DNA from: Eubacteriaceae bacterium
GTDB taxonomy: Bacteria; Bacillota; Clostridia; Eubacteriales; Alkalibacteraceae
Assembly (NCBI GenBank): GCA_003446375.1
Contig: DMAW01000115.1
Location: forward strand, 1 to 24,091
Length of the DNA: 24,091 nucleotides
Direction: 5' to 3'
The notes under the pieces are model-generated. The model made no database searches. It worked only from the letters and a program-made list of their open reading frames with translations, and was not told the DNA's origin. The position numbers and the translations under genes are program-made. Shown one piece after another: positions 14,207 through 21,707 of this stretch. Positions within the stretch are counted from its first letter, which is position 1. The number at the start of each line of letters is the position of its first letter.

Positions 14207-15040
14207 TTAACCTGCTAATGGCATACAGCCTCTGTCTGCATCCGCATGTTGTCTTTCGAAATCATCTGGCGACATATAATCGCAGTGGCTATGAATCCTT
14301 ATTGTGTTGTAAAAGGCTTCAATATATTCAAATACAAGCCTGTGCGCATGTGTGTGATCCCGGATTTTGAAACGGTTAATCCATTCTCTTTTGATGAGCG
14401 CATGGAAGGATTCTATGCATGCATTATCCCAGGGAAAGGCTTTCTTAGAATAACTCCGCTGCATTTTTGCCGTTGCTTTACGGTATTCTTTAGAGACATA
14501 CTGGCTGCCCCGATCACTGTGCAGAATCAGTGGCAAATCGGTATTACGCCTTGCCTTAGCTTTGTTTATAGTATCAATCACGCACGAGACTTCCATTGTT
14601 TTGGAAAGAGTCCATGCGATGATTTTTCTAGAAAACAGATCCATAATGCTGGTTAAATATACAAAACCTTCCATTGTCCAGATATAAGTGATGTCGCTGC
14701 ACCAAACAGCATTTGGGCGATCGGGATTAAACTGTTCATCAAGGATGTTGTGAAGCTCGTTACTAAAGTCGGAGTCTTTGGTTGTAATGGTCCACGGTTT
14801 TACCCACTGGGCTTTGATGCCCATTTCTTTCATATACTTGCCAACCGTACGTTCAGCAATTACCTCGCCACCCTTTTGTAGTTGCTTGGTGATTTTGGGT
14901 GCTCCGTAGTTTTGCTTTGAATCATCGTAGATATCCTTGATCTTGTCTTTCACAGCTTCTTTACGCTTTTGCTTATCTGAAGGCACGTGTTTGAGCCATG
15001 CACGATAACCAGACCGCGAAACGCCTAAGATTTTCAGCAT
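14207..15040 (-). CDS. IS3-family transposase OrfB (DDE integrase domain)
   Basis: This is the catalytic part of the transposase. From the internal ATG used here (277 residues), the DDE triad reads D116 (WCSDITYI), D176 (LHSDRGSQY) and E210 (WDNACIESFHALIKREW). The HTH_21-like region with NYGAPKITKQL precedes it. The frame is open upstream without a stop as far as the A7 run at 15148-15142, and it is in the -1 frame relative to orfA. The functional product is therefore probably the OrfAB fusion made by ribosomal frameshifting. The internal ATG may give a separate OrfB. The frame is intact. Confidence 0.93.
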   Translation of the reverse strand: MLKILGVSRSGYRAWLKHVPSDKQKRKEAVKDKIKDIYDDSKQNYGAPKITKQLQKGGEVIAERTVGKYMKEMGIKAQWVKPWTITTKDSDFSNELHNILDEQFNPDRPNAVWCSDITYIWTMEGFVYLTSIMDLFSRKIIAWTLSKTMEVSCVIDTINKAKARRNTDLPLILHSDRGSQYVSKEYRKATAKMQRSYSKKAFPWDNACIESFHALIKREWINRFKIRDHTHAHRLVFEYIEAFYNTIRIHSHCDYMSPDDFERQHADADRGCMPLAG

Positions 15041-15117
15041 TCCAGAGACAGAAACCCGGCGGTTTTCCTTGTTAGCTATTTCTGTCTTTTCAGAAACCTC
15101 AAGATATATGGCTTCTG

Positions 15118-15402
15118 TTATTTTCCCAGAATGCTGATGGCTTTTTTTAGTACGTCAAGTGCATCCTTTGTATCACGAAGTTCACGTTTTAATCTGGCAA
15201 TTTCTTTTTCTTCATCAGTAGAGTAATTGCCTGAACCTCGACATTCGATATTTCCGGTATCCCTCAGCTCTCTCTTCCACCTGGATAGGGTCTGTTGGCT
15301 AATACCAAGATTGTTTGCACACCCTTGCAGTCCAAGATCCTTGTGATCTATGTAATACTGAACTGCATCCAGCTTGAACTGCTTGTCGTATTGCTTTGCC
15401 AT
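15118..15402 (-). CDS. IS3-family transposase OrfA (helix-turn-helix)
   Basis: The 94-residue protein begins with a helix-turn-helix (KQFKLDAVQYYIDH...GISQQTLSRWKREL, about 7-45) that recognises the IS ends. It ends in a leucine-zipper-like helix (IARLKRELRDTKDALDVLKKAISIL, about 68-92) used for multimerisation. An AGGAGG box (15416-15411) precedes the ATG. Near its 3' end the codons CTA AAA AAA GCC contain seven A residues (15148-15142), a typical slippery site for a -1 shift into orfB. In other IS3 elements free OrfA acts as a regulator of transposition. Confidence 0.92.
   Translation of the reverse strand: MAKQYDKQFKLDAVQYYIDHKDLGLQGCANNLGISQQTLSRWKRELRDTGNIECRGSGNYSTDEEKEIARLKRELRDTKDALDVLKKAISILGK
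15142..15148 (-). other. Programmed -1 frameshift site A7
   Basis: Seven consecutive A residues on the minus strand lie in the orfA frame as CTA AAA AAA. Slipping back one base enters the orfB frame, which runs without a stop for 36 codons to the orfB ATG. This is the standard IS3-family arrangement. Confidence 0.8.
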
Positions 15403-15485
15403 AATGAGATCCTCCTATAGTACGATATTCTGTATTGTATCATGTTTTTCTATTTAGGACTTTCTCATTTTAACTTGTACTATTT

Positions 15486-15729
15486 ATATTCTAACAGCAC
15501 TTCCTATAATATAAGTGTGCATAAAGTTGATGGCATTGAGTATTAAATCCAATTGGCCGCCTTACAAATAAAAAATCAACTATATGAAAAACAAAAGATA
15601 GCAGAAGCTTTAGACCGCTGAGTTAGTCATAAACAGTTTTAAAATGATGGATTTAGAGTTATAATGGTAGTTGAAGGATTGTTTTTATTATTTTTTTCAA
15701 AACTTGAATACGATTGCAGATAAAAATTT
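15486..15729 (+). pseudogene. Possible decayed reading frame between the IS and hnd promoter
   Basis: No intact gene is present in this stretch. One frame (codons in phase with 15541) reads as protein-like sequence but is broken by stops at 15544, 15619 and 15640. The readable parts include IQLAALQIKNQLYEKQKIAE (15547-15606) and NDGFRVIMVVEG (15643-15678). I cannot assign a family, and it may be chance. It could be the remnant of a gene damaged at the time of, or since, the nearby insertion. Confidence 0.25.
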
Positions 15730-15758
15730 GTTACAAAAAAGACAACAGGTGATATAAT
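15730..15758 (+). promoter_or_regulatory. Promoter of the hndABCD operon
   Basis: GTTACA (15730-15735, 4 of 6) and a perfect TATAAT (15753-15758) are 17 bp apart, and TG at 15750-15751 gives an extended -10. The predicted start near 15765 leaves a leader of about 96 bases. A degenerate Rex-like sequence (15728-15745) overlaps the -35. Confidence 0.65.
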
Positions 15759-15860
15759 ATTAAAAATGTCTATTGGACACTGACTAAGCTTATAAAGAGG
15801 TCAGCTTATTCAAAAGTTATATTCTTAATATAATTATATTTAATCACAAGGAGGATTTGT

Positions 15861-16340
15861 ATGGAAACCAGTCTGTTTACAAAAGAACAATTTGACGAGC
15901 TGGAACAATTTATCGAAGCTATACCGGATAAGAAGGATGCTCTAATTTCCGTGCTTCATAAAGCTCAACACATTTTCGGCTATCTGCCAAGAGAGGTACA
16001 GTTTTTTATATCTCAAAAGCTGAATGTACCTTCATCAAAAGTATATGGAGTAATCACATTTTATTCCTATTTCACAACAGTTCCAAAAGGCAAATACTCA
16101 ATCAACGTATGTCTAGGCACAGCCTGCTTTGTCAGAGGAGCAGATAAAATTGTAAATGAGTTTGAAAAAAAGCTGGGAATCAAGGTAGGAGAGACTACTG
16201 AAGATGGACGTTTTTCATTAGACGGATTAAGATGCGTTGGTGCTTGTGGATTGGCTCCTGTTGTAATGGTAAATGAAAAAGTTTACGGTAGGATTAAGCC
16301 TGAAGAAGTAAATAAAATACTAGTTGAGTATTCTGAGTAG
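15861..16340 (+). CDS. hndA: NAD(P)-linked [FeFe]-hydrogenase subunit HndA (NuoE-like)
   Basis: This is the small electron-transfer subunit of the multisubunit [FeFe]-hydrogenase, homologous to NuoE of complex I. The 159 residues comprise an N-terminal helical region (about 1-75) and a thioredoxin-like [2Fe-2S] domain with ligands C84-x4-C89 and C125-x3-C129. AAGGAGG lies upstream of the ATG. It is the first gene of a four-gene operon; hndB starts 11 bases after its stop. The same operon is called hydC... or hndA... in different organisms. The complete operon order supports the Hnd assignment. Confidence 0.93.
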   Translation: METSLFTKEQFDELEQFIEAIPDKKDALISVLHKAQHIFGYLPREVQFFISQKLNVPSSKVYGVITFYSYFTTVPKGKYSINVCLGTACFVRGADKIVNEFEKKLGIKVGETTEDGRFSLDGLRCVGACGLAPVVMVNEKVYGRIKPEEVNKILVEYSE

Positions 16341-16351
16341 GAGGAATAGTA

Positions 16352-16750
16352 ATGAATAAGATTAAATCACTTGATGAATTAATGAAAATCAGAAAAGAAG
16401 CAGAAAAGACATTCAATCTGCGAGCTACTTCAGGAGACGAAAACAGAATTATACTCAGAGTAGGAATGGCAACTTGCGGTATTGCTTCTGGCGCAAGGGA
16501 AACAATGAATACTCTAATAGAGGAATTATCTAAAGAAGATATCAAAAATGTCAGCGTCACTCAAACAGGCTGCATGGGTTATTGCGAAGAAGAGCCTATA
16601 GTGGAAGTGGTTTTCCCTGACAAGCCTTCGGTTGTTTACGCTCATGTAGATCAAGACAGGGCAAAAGAAATAGTTCAGAAGCACATTAAAGAAGGCGTGC
16701 TTTTGGAAAACGCAATTATGAACAAATCCTTTGATACGGTGAGAGAATAG
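16352..16750 (+). CDS. hndB: Hydrogenase subunit HndB ([2Fe-2S] thioredoxin-fold type)
   Basis: The 132-residue protein is the HndB type subunit of NAD(P)-linked [FeFe]-hydrogenases. It has a short N-terminal helix and a thioredoxin-like domain. Only three of the four usual [2Fe-2S] cysteines are seen: C42 (ATCGIASG) and C74-x3-C78 (TGCMGYC); the position of the second ligand in a C-x4-C pair is Gly47. Cluster binding is therefore uncertain or uses another ligand. A GGAGG box precedes the ATG. Its TAG stop overlaps the ribosome binding site of hndC, which suggests tight coupling. Its function in the complex is not well defined. Confidence 0.9.
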   Translation: MNKIKSLDELMKIRKEAEKTFNLRATSGDENRIILRVGMATCGIASGARETMNTLIEELSKEDIKNVSVTQTGCMGYCEEEPIVEVVFPDKPSVVYAHVDQDRAKEIVQKHIKEGVLLENAIMNKSFDTVRE

Positions 16751-16761
16751 GAGGAATCTTG

Positions 16762-18552
16762 ATGAGTTATAAAATGCATTTGCTGGTTTGCGGCGGAACT
16801 GGTTGCCAAGCATCAGAAAGCAGCAAGCTTCTAGATAATCTAAAAGATGAAATAAAAGCCAATGGTCTTGAAAACGAGGTTCAGGCTTTAGTAACAGGAT
16901 GTTTTGGTTTTTGTGAAAAAGGACCTATAGTAAAGGTGTACCCTGATAATGTTTTCTATGTTCAAGTAACTCCCGATGATGCAAAAGAGATTGTTGAAGA
17001 ACATGTGATCAAGGGCAGAAAAGTCGATAGACTTCTTTATGAAGAACCAAATTTGGAAGTTAAGCTTGCAGAAGACAAAGAGATGCCTTTCTACAAGAAA
17101 CAACTAAGGGTAGCTCTTAGAAATTGTGGCTTTATAGATCCGGAAAACATAAATGAATACATAGCATCAGAAGGCTATCTTGCTCTTGGAAAAGCATTGA
17201 CAGAAATGACTCCAAGAGATGTAATAGATGCTATGAAAAAATCAGGCCTAAGAGGCAGGGGCGGCGGTGGCTTCCCAACAGGATTAAAATGGGACTTCGC
17301 TACGAAATACGATGCAGATCAAAAATACATCGTATGTAATGCTGACGAAGGAGATCCGGGCGCATTTATGGATAGATCTATCCTTGAAGGAGATCCTCAT
17401 TCAGTTCTTGAGGCAATGGCCATAGCAGGTTATGCTATAGGTGCCAGCTACGGGTACATATACATAAGGGCGGAATATCCCCTTGCTATAGAGAGACTTA
17501 AGATAGCTATCAACCAGGCGAGAGAGATGGGCTTGCTAGGTGAAAATATATTTGATAGTGGATTTAGCTTTGATATAGAGATCAAATACGGTGCAGGTGC
17601 ATTCGTATGTGGTGAGGAGACTGCTCTTATACACTCAATAGAAGGCGAGCGTGGCGAGCCTACTACAAAACCTCCGTTCCCGGCAGAAAGCGGAATATGG
17701 GGAAAACCAACATGTGTAAACAACGTGGAAACTTTGGCGAATATTCCTGTAATCATCACTAAAGGTGCAGATTGGTTTGCCAGCATCGGTTCTGAAAAAT
17801 CCAAAGGCACCAAAGTTTTTGCATTGGCAGGTAAGATAAACAACGTAGGATTGGTAGAAGTGCCAATGGGAATAACCCTTAGGGAGATTATCTACGAAAT
17901 TGGCGGAGGAATAAAATACGGAAAGAAATTCAAAGCGGTACAGACAGGTGGCCCTTCAGGAGGTTGTATAACAGCAGACTTCCTTGATACTCCAATCGAT
18001 TATGATTCTTTAACGCAAATCGGATCGATGATGGGTTCGGGTGGTATGATCGTTTTGGATGAAGATGACTGTATGGTAAATATAGCTAAATTCTACCTTG
18101 AGTTCACAGTTGAAGAATCTTGCGGAAAATGTACGCCATGTCGTGTCGGAAACAAGAGACTGCTTGAGATACTTACAAAGATAACTGAAGGCAAGGGAAC
18201 GCCTGAAGACCTAGACACTTTAGAGGAATTAGGGAAGATAATAAAAGACACTTCTCTTTGCGGTTTGGGACAAACAGCTCCGAATCCTGTTTTATCAACT
18301 CTTAAATATTTCAGGGACGAATACGAGGCGCATGTCATAGATGGAAAATGCACAGCCGGTGTATGTGAATCCTTACTGAGCTATCAAGTAGTTGAGGAAA
18401 AATGTATCGGATGTACAGCATGTGCAAAAGTATGCCCTGTAAGCTGTATTGCAGGAGCACCAAAACAGGTGCACGTAATCGATCAAGCTAAATGTATCAA
18501 GTGTGGAGCTTGCTACGACAGATGTAAGTTTGATGCGATTGTCAAAATATAA
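16762..18552 (+). CDS. hndC: NAD(P)H- and FMN-binding hydrogenase subunit HndC (NuoF-like)
   Basis: This subunit exchanges electrons with NAD(P)H. Domains in order: a thioredoxin-like [2Fe-2S] domain (C10, C15, C47, C51); the NuoF core with the NADH/FMN motif GRGGGGFPTGLKW (about 165-177) and NADEGDPGAFMDR; an SLBB region; a NuoF-type 4Fe-4S site (C454, C457, C460, C500); and a C-terminal two-cluster ferredoxin domain (C548/551/554/558 and C578/581/584/588). This architecture is that of HydB in bifurcating HydABC enzymes. ATG 16762 is chosen over TTG 16759 because AGGAGG (16749-16754) is better spaced. NAD versus NADP preference cannot be read. Confidence 0.95.
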   Translation: MSYKMHLLVCGGTGCQASESSKLLDNLKDEIKANGLENEVQALVTGCFGFCEKGPIVKVYPDNVFYVQVTPDDAKEIVEEHVIKGRKVDRLLYEEPNLEVKLAEDKEMPFYKKQLRVALRNCGFIDPENINEYIASEGYLALGKALTEMTPRDVIDAMKKSGLRGRGGGGFPTGLKWDFATKYDADQKYIVCNADEGDPGAFMDRSILEGDPHSVLEAMAIAGYAIGASYGYIYIRAEYPLAIERLKIAINQAREMGLLGENIFDSGFSFDIEIKYGAGAFVCGEETALIHSIEGERGEPTTKPPFPAESGIWGKPTCVNNVETLANIPVIITKGADWFASIGSEKSKGTKVFALAGKINNVGLVEVPMGITLREIIYEIGGGIKYGKKFKAVQTGGPSGGCITADFLDTPIDYDSLTQIGSMMGSGGMIVLDEDDCMVNIAKFYLEFTVEESCGKCTPCRVGNKRLLEILTKITEGKGTPEDLDTLEELGKIIKDTSLCGLGQTAPNPVLSTLKYFRDEYEAHVIDGKCTAGVCESLLSYQVVEEKCIGCTACAKVCPVSCIAGAPKQVHVIDQAKCIKCGACYDRCKFDAIVKI

Positions 18553-18566
18553 GTGAGGTGTGAAGT

Positions 18567-20309
18567 ATGGAAATGGTTACGTTAACGATAAACAGACAGA
18601 AGGTAGAGGTTGAAAAAGGATCCACCATTCTGGATGCGGCAAGAAAACTAAATATAAACATTCCAACACTATGTCATTTGGATCTTCATGACATTAAATT
18701 TGTAAATAAATCTGCTTCGTGCAGGGTTTGCGTAGTTCAAGTAAAAGGAAGAAGAAACCTTGCTCCGGCTTGCTCTACACCTGTTGACGAGGGAATGGTT
18801 GTTACTACTAATAGCATAAGAGCTATGAAGGCAAGAAGAACAGTAGTAGAATTGCTTTTATCAGATCATCCAAAAGACTGCCTGTCTTGTGTTAAAAATA
18901 AAGATTGTGAGCTACAAGATTTAGCAGCTGAACTAAATGTAAGAGATATTCCTTTTGAAGGTGAAATGTCTACATACAGAAAAGATGTTTCCAGCCATTC
19001 TATAGTTAGAGACTTGGACAAGTGCATCTTATGTAGAAGATGTGAGACAATGTGTAATGAAGTGCAGACGGTAAATGTCTTGTCGGCTGTTAACAGAGGA
19101 TTCGAGACTGTAGTTGGACCGGCATATGACTTGCCTATGCATGAAACTACTTGCACATTCTGTGGACAGTGTGTCGCTGTATGTCCGGTTGGAGCACTTG
19201 CAGAAGCTAATAACGTTCAAAAAGTGTGGAAAGCAATTCAAAATAAAAACAAGGTAGTCATAGTCCAAACTGCTCCTGCTGTAAGGGTAGCACTGGGGGA
19301 AGAGTTTGGAATGGCTCCTGGCACCCAGGTAACCGGCAAAATGGTCAGAGCGCTTAGAGAAATTGGATTTGACAAAGTTTTTGATACAGACTTTGCTGCA
19401 GATTTGACAATTATGGAAGAAGCATCTGAATTTATACATAGGCTTGAGCATGGAGGAAAACTTCCGATTTTGACAAGCTGTTGTCCGGGATGGGTTAAGT
19501 TCTTCGAACATCAATTCCCAGATATGCTTGATATACCATCTTCATGTAAATCACCTCACGAAATGTTTGGTGCCGTAGCAAAGACTTATCTTGCTGAAAA
19601 AATGGGAGTCGACCCTGAAAATATGGTCGTAGTGTCTGTAATGCCATGTCTTGCAAAAAAATACGAAGCTGCAAGACCTGAGCTAGGCAATGATAACATG
19701 AGAGATGTAGATTACGTTATCTCTACAAGAGAGCTTGCTCAGATGCTTAAAGAAGCTACAATTGATTTCCCTAACCTAGAAGATGCAGACTTTGACAACC
19801 CACTTGGCGAGTCAACTGGAGCATCAGTAATATTTGGTGCAACTGGTGGAGTTATCGAAGCTGCCTTAAGAACAGCTTATGAATGGTTGACAAAAGAAAC
19901 CTTGGAAAAAGTTGATTTTGAAGACTTAAGAGGCTTGCAAGGAATCAAGGAAGCTACAGTCAAGGTTAATGATATTGATGTTAAAATTGCCGTAGCTCAT
20001 GGCCTTGGAAATGCTAGAAAGCTTTTAGAAGATATCAGAGACGGAAAAGCAGACTATCATGCAATTGAGATAATGGCTTGTCCGGGCGGATGTATAGGCG
20101 GAGGAGGCCAACCATTCCATCATGGGGATTTGAATATTCTAAAAGAAAGAGCAAAAGGAATATATCAAGAAGATCAAGGCAAAGAATTAAGAAAATCTCA
20201 TGAAAACCCATATATTAAATCATTGTATAAAGAATTCTTAGGCGAACCATATGGTGAAAAGGCTCACCAATTGCTTCACACTCACTACGTAAAAAGAGAC
20301 ATGATATAA
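18567..20309 (+). CDS. hndD: [FeFe]-hydrogenase catalytic subunit HndD (HydA)
   Basis: This is the H2-forming or H2-oxidising subunit. The 580 residues carry a plant-type [2Fe-2S] domain (C36, C52, C55, C69), a His-Cys 4Fe-4S site (H101, C105, C108, C114) and two further 4Fe-4S clusters (C153/156/159/163 and C196/199/202/206). The complete H-cluster motifs follow: TSCCPGW (C305 proton relay, C306 ligand), MPCLAKKYE (C361) and MACPGGCIGGGGQP (C505, C509). A small-subunit domain ends the protein (about 540-580). All catalytic residues I can check are intact, in contrast to the sensory hydrogenase. GTGAGGTG precedes the ATG. It closes the hnd operon ahead of a strong terminator. Confidence 0.96.
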   Translation: MEMVTLTINRQKVEVEKGSTILDAARKLNINIPTLCHLDLHDIKFVNKSASCRVCVVQVKGRRNLAPACSTPVDEGMVVTTNSIRAMKARRTVVELLLSDHPKDCLSCVKNKDCELQDLAAELNVRDIPFEGEMSTYRKDVSSHSIVRDLDKCILCRRCETMCNEVQTVNVLSAVNRGFETVVGPAYDLPMHETTCTFCGQCVAVCPVGALAEANNVQKVWKAIQNKNKVVIVQTAPAVRVALGEEFGMAPGTQVTGKMVRALREIGFDKVFDTDFAADLTIMEEASEFIHRLEHGGKLPILTSCCPGWVKFFEHQFPDMLDIPSSCKSPHEMFGAVAKTYLAEKMGVDPENMVVVSVMPCLAKKYEAARPELGNDNMRDVDYVISTRELAQMLKEATIDFPNLEDADFDNPLGESTGASVIFGATGGVIEAALRTAYEWLTKETLEKVDFEDLRGLQGIKEATVKVNDIDVKIAVAHGLGNARKLLEDIRDGKADYHAIEIMACPGGCIGGGGQPFHHGDLNILKERAKGIYQEDQGKELRKSHENPYIKSLYKEFLGEPYGEKAHQLLHTHYVKRDMI

Positions 20310-20341
20310 AAAATGGCGCTGCATCATGCAGCGCCATTTTT
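20309..20341. terminator. Strong bidirectional terminator after hndD
   Basis: A 15-bp stem (20309-20323 with 20327-20341) contains a GC-rich TGGCGCTGCA core flanked by five A and five T residues. It works for hndD on the plus strand and for the convergent photolyase gene on the minus strand; both stop codons touch it. Confidence 0.92.
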
Positions 20342-21650
20342 ATATGTGCGTTTTTATATACTTATCTACATCAAATTTTCTTTTGCACCCGTTATAATTC
20401 ATATAACGGATCTTACCAAAAACAGATCTTTCTTTCCAAGCTCGATCATGAACGCCACCGATAGACCAAGATATGCCCGTATATCCGTTTGATTCTCTAC
20501 CATCTAATAGATATTTGTCATTTAATAGAATACAAATTTTCATGGCTTCTACGGCATTAGGAGTCCATTCTAAGATTTTCTTGGCCCAATACATTCTCAT
20601 ATACCCATTCATGTATCCTGTATATCGCATCTGATTTTGAGCCGCATTCCAAAGATCATCATGAGTTGCAGATGATTCTAATTTAAATATATCATACAAA
20701 TATTGCCTTGCATCAGCTTCATGAATTCGAAGAGTTGACTGAGCCCAACTAGGGAATCCTTCAAATGAATCATAGTTTTTTTCATAATAACAAAAATTAT
20801 CTGACAACTCTCGTCTGACTATCAGCTCTTCTAAAAAACCATTATCTGGGATGCCGGAGTTTAGGATCTCAATAGCGATACGCTGACTGCTTATTTGACC
20901 GAAATGAAGAAATTTAGAAAGCTTGGATGTAACTTCAGAATTCGGATCGTTTTTTTGGTCATAGTTAACAAGTTTGCATTCAATAAAATGTTCAAAAGTT
21001 TTTAAGGCAGCTTTTGTGCCGCTGGAAATTGAAAGGTCGTATTTATCGGATCTGACATGATTAAATAAATTGTCCCAATCTTCCTTAGGCATGAAATTTA
21101 TCTCGTGCCTAATAAGTTTAGGGATATCGGTTAAGTATGAATCGAGAAGCTTGTGGATTTTAGGCCTTATGGTATATGCCCCATACTCTTTTTTATTTGA
21201 AGCGACGAAGCAGGGGACAACATTTCTTGTATCAACTTCAATGTGAGGTACCATTATGATTTTATTTATTATGTCTTTCCATTGCAGAGTGATTTTTAAT
21301 GGGGAGAAATCGCTTAAAAGCAAAGATGCGTTCGTCTCTTTGAGATATGTAGGTATAATATTTACAGGATCTCCATTTATGATATGCATCGGTATATTGT
21401 GCTCTTCTAGCTTTTTTTTACATTTAAACAAACCTGCAACCATGAAATCGAAGTGTTCCTTTTGGGCGTGAGGATAATCGCTGTAGAGGCAAAATACAAC
21501 GCTGATGCTCTTTTGTTGTTTTATGGCTATGTCTTGAGCGTAGATCAGCGCCCAGTTGTCTTCGGCTCTTTGATCCCTGCTCATCCAGTATACTATGTTC
21601 TCGCCTGAATTAGATGGTGCTGTCTTTATGTACCTGCTCCTTGAATTCAT
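20340..21650 (-). CDS. phr: Class II deoxyribodipyrimidine photolyase
   Basis: This enzyme repairs UV-induced cyclobutane pyrimidine dimers with blue light and FADH-. The N-terminal YWMSRDQRAEDNWAL is specific to class II CPD photolyases. The C-terminal FAD domain shows WNAAQNQMRYTGYMNGYMRM, YWAKKILEWT, YLLDGRESNGYTGISWSIGG and FGKIRYMNYNGCKRKFDV, all typical of the class. An upstream ATG at 21683 lies in the loop of a terminator-like hairpin and lacks a good ribosome binding site. ATG 21650 has GGAG (21662-21659) at 8 bases, giving 436 residues. Some phr transcription could be readthrough from the DAHP synthase gene. It is unrelated to the neighbouring hydrogenase genes. Confidence 0.95.
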   Translation of the reverse strand: MNSRSRYIKTAPSNSGENIVYWMSRDQRAEDNWALIYAQDIAIKQQKSISVVFCLYSDYPHAQKEHFDFMVAGLFKCKKKLEEHNIPMHIINGDPVNIIPTYLKETNASLLLSDFSPLKITLQWKDIINKIIMVPHIEVDTRNVVPCFVASNKKEYGAYTIRPKIHKLLDSYLTDIPKLIRHEINFMPKEDWDNLFNHVRSDKYDLSISSGTKAALKTFEHFIECKLVNYDQKNDPNSEVTSKLSKFLHFGQISSQRIAIEILNSGIPDNGFLEELIVRRELSDNFCYYEKNYDSFEGFPSWAQSTLRIHEADARQYLYDIFKLESSATHDDLWNAAQNQMRYTGYMNGYMRMYWAKKILEWTPNAVEAMKICILLNDKYLLDGRESNGYTGISWSIGGVHDRAWKERSVFGKIRYMNYNGCKRKFDVDKYIKTHI

Positions 21651-21669
21651 AAATGCAACTCCTTTAGGA

Positions 21670-21697
21670 AAAGGACAAACCATTTGGCTTGTCCCTT
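21670..21697 (-). terminator. Terminator-like hairpin between the DAHP synthase and photolyase genes
   Basis: On the minus strand 21697-21686 pairs with 21681-21670 (12 bp including two G-U pairs) around a four-base loop, followed by TTTT (21672-21669 run). The U tract is short, so termination may be partial. Confidence 0.6.
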
Positions 21698-21707
21698 ATA
21701 TAAGAGA

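Larger units (their letters stand above)
14174..15481 (-). mobile_element. IS3-family insertion sequence, apparently intact
   Basis: The element is 1308 bp long. The terminal inverted repeats are identical for 20 bp (14174-14193 and 15462-15481, AGTACAAGTTAAAATGAGAA). Both sides are flanked by the 4-bp direct repeat ATTT (14170-14173 and 15482-15485), a likely target duplication. It carries overlapping orfA and orfB joined by a -1 frameshift site. The intact ends, intact frames and matching target repeats suggest a fairly recent insertion between the pfl and hnd operons. Confidence 0.9.

Noticed and set aside
14246..14656. 136-codon plus-strand frame inside the IS3 orfB
   Set aside because: It is a shadow of the transposase gene with no recognisable protein features and no upstream ribosome binding site.
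21651..21683. Upstream ATG at 21683 as the photolyase start
   Set aside because: It lies in the loop of a terminator-like hairpin and lacks a good ribosome binding site, while ATG 21650 has GGAG at ideal spacing.
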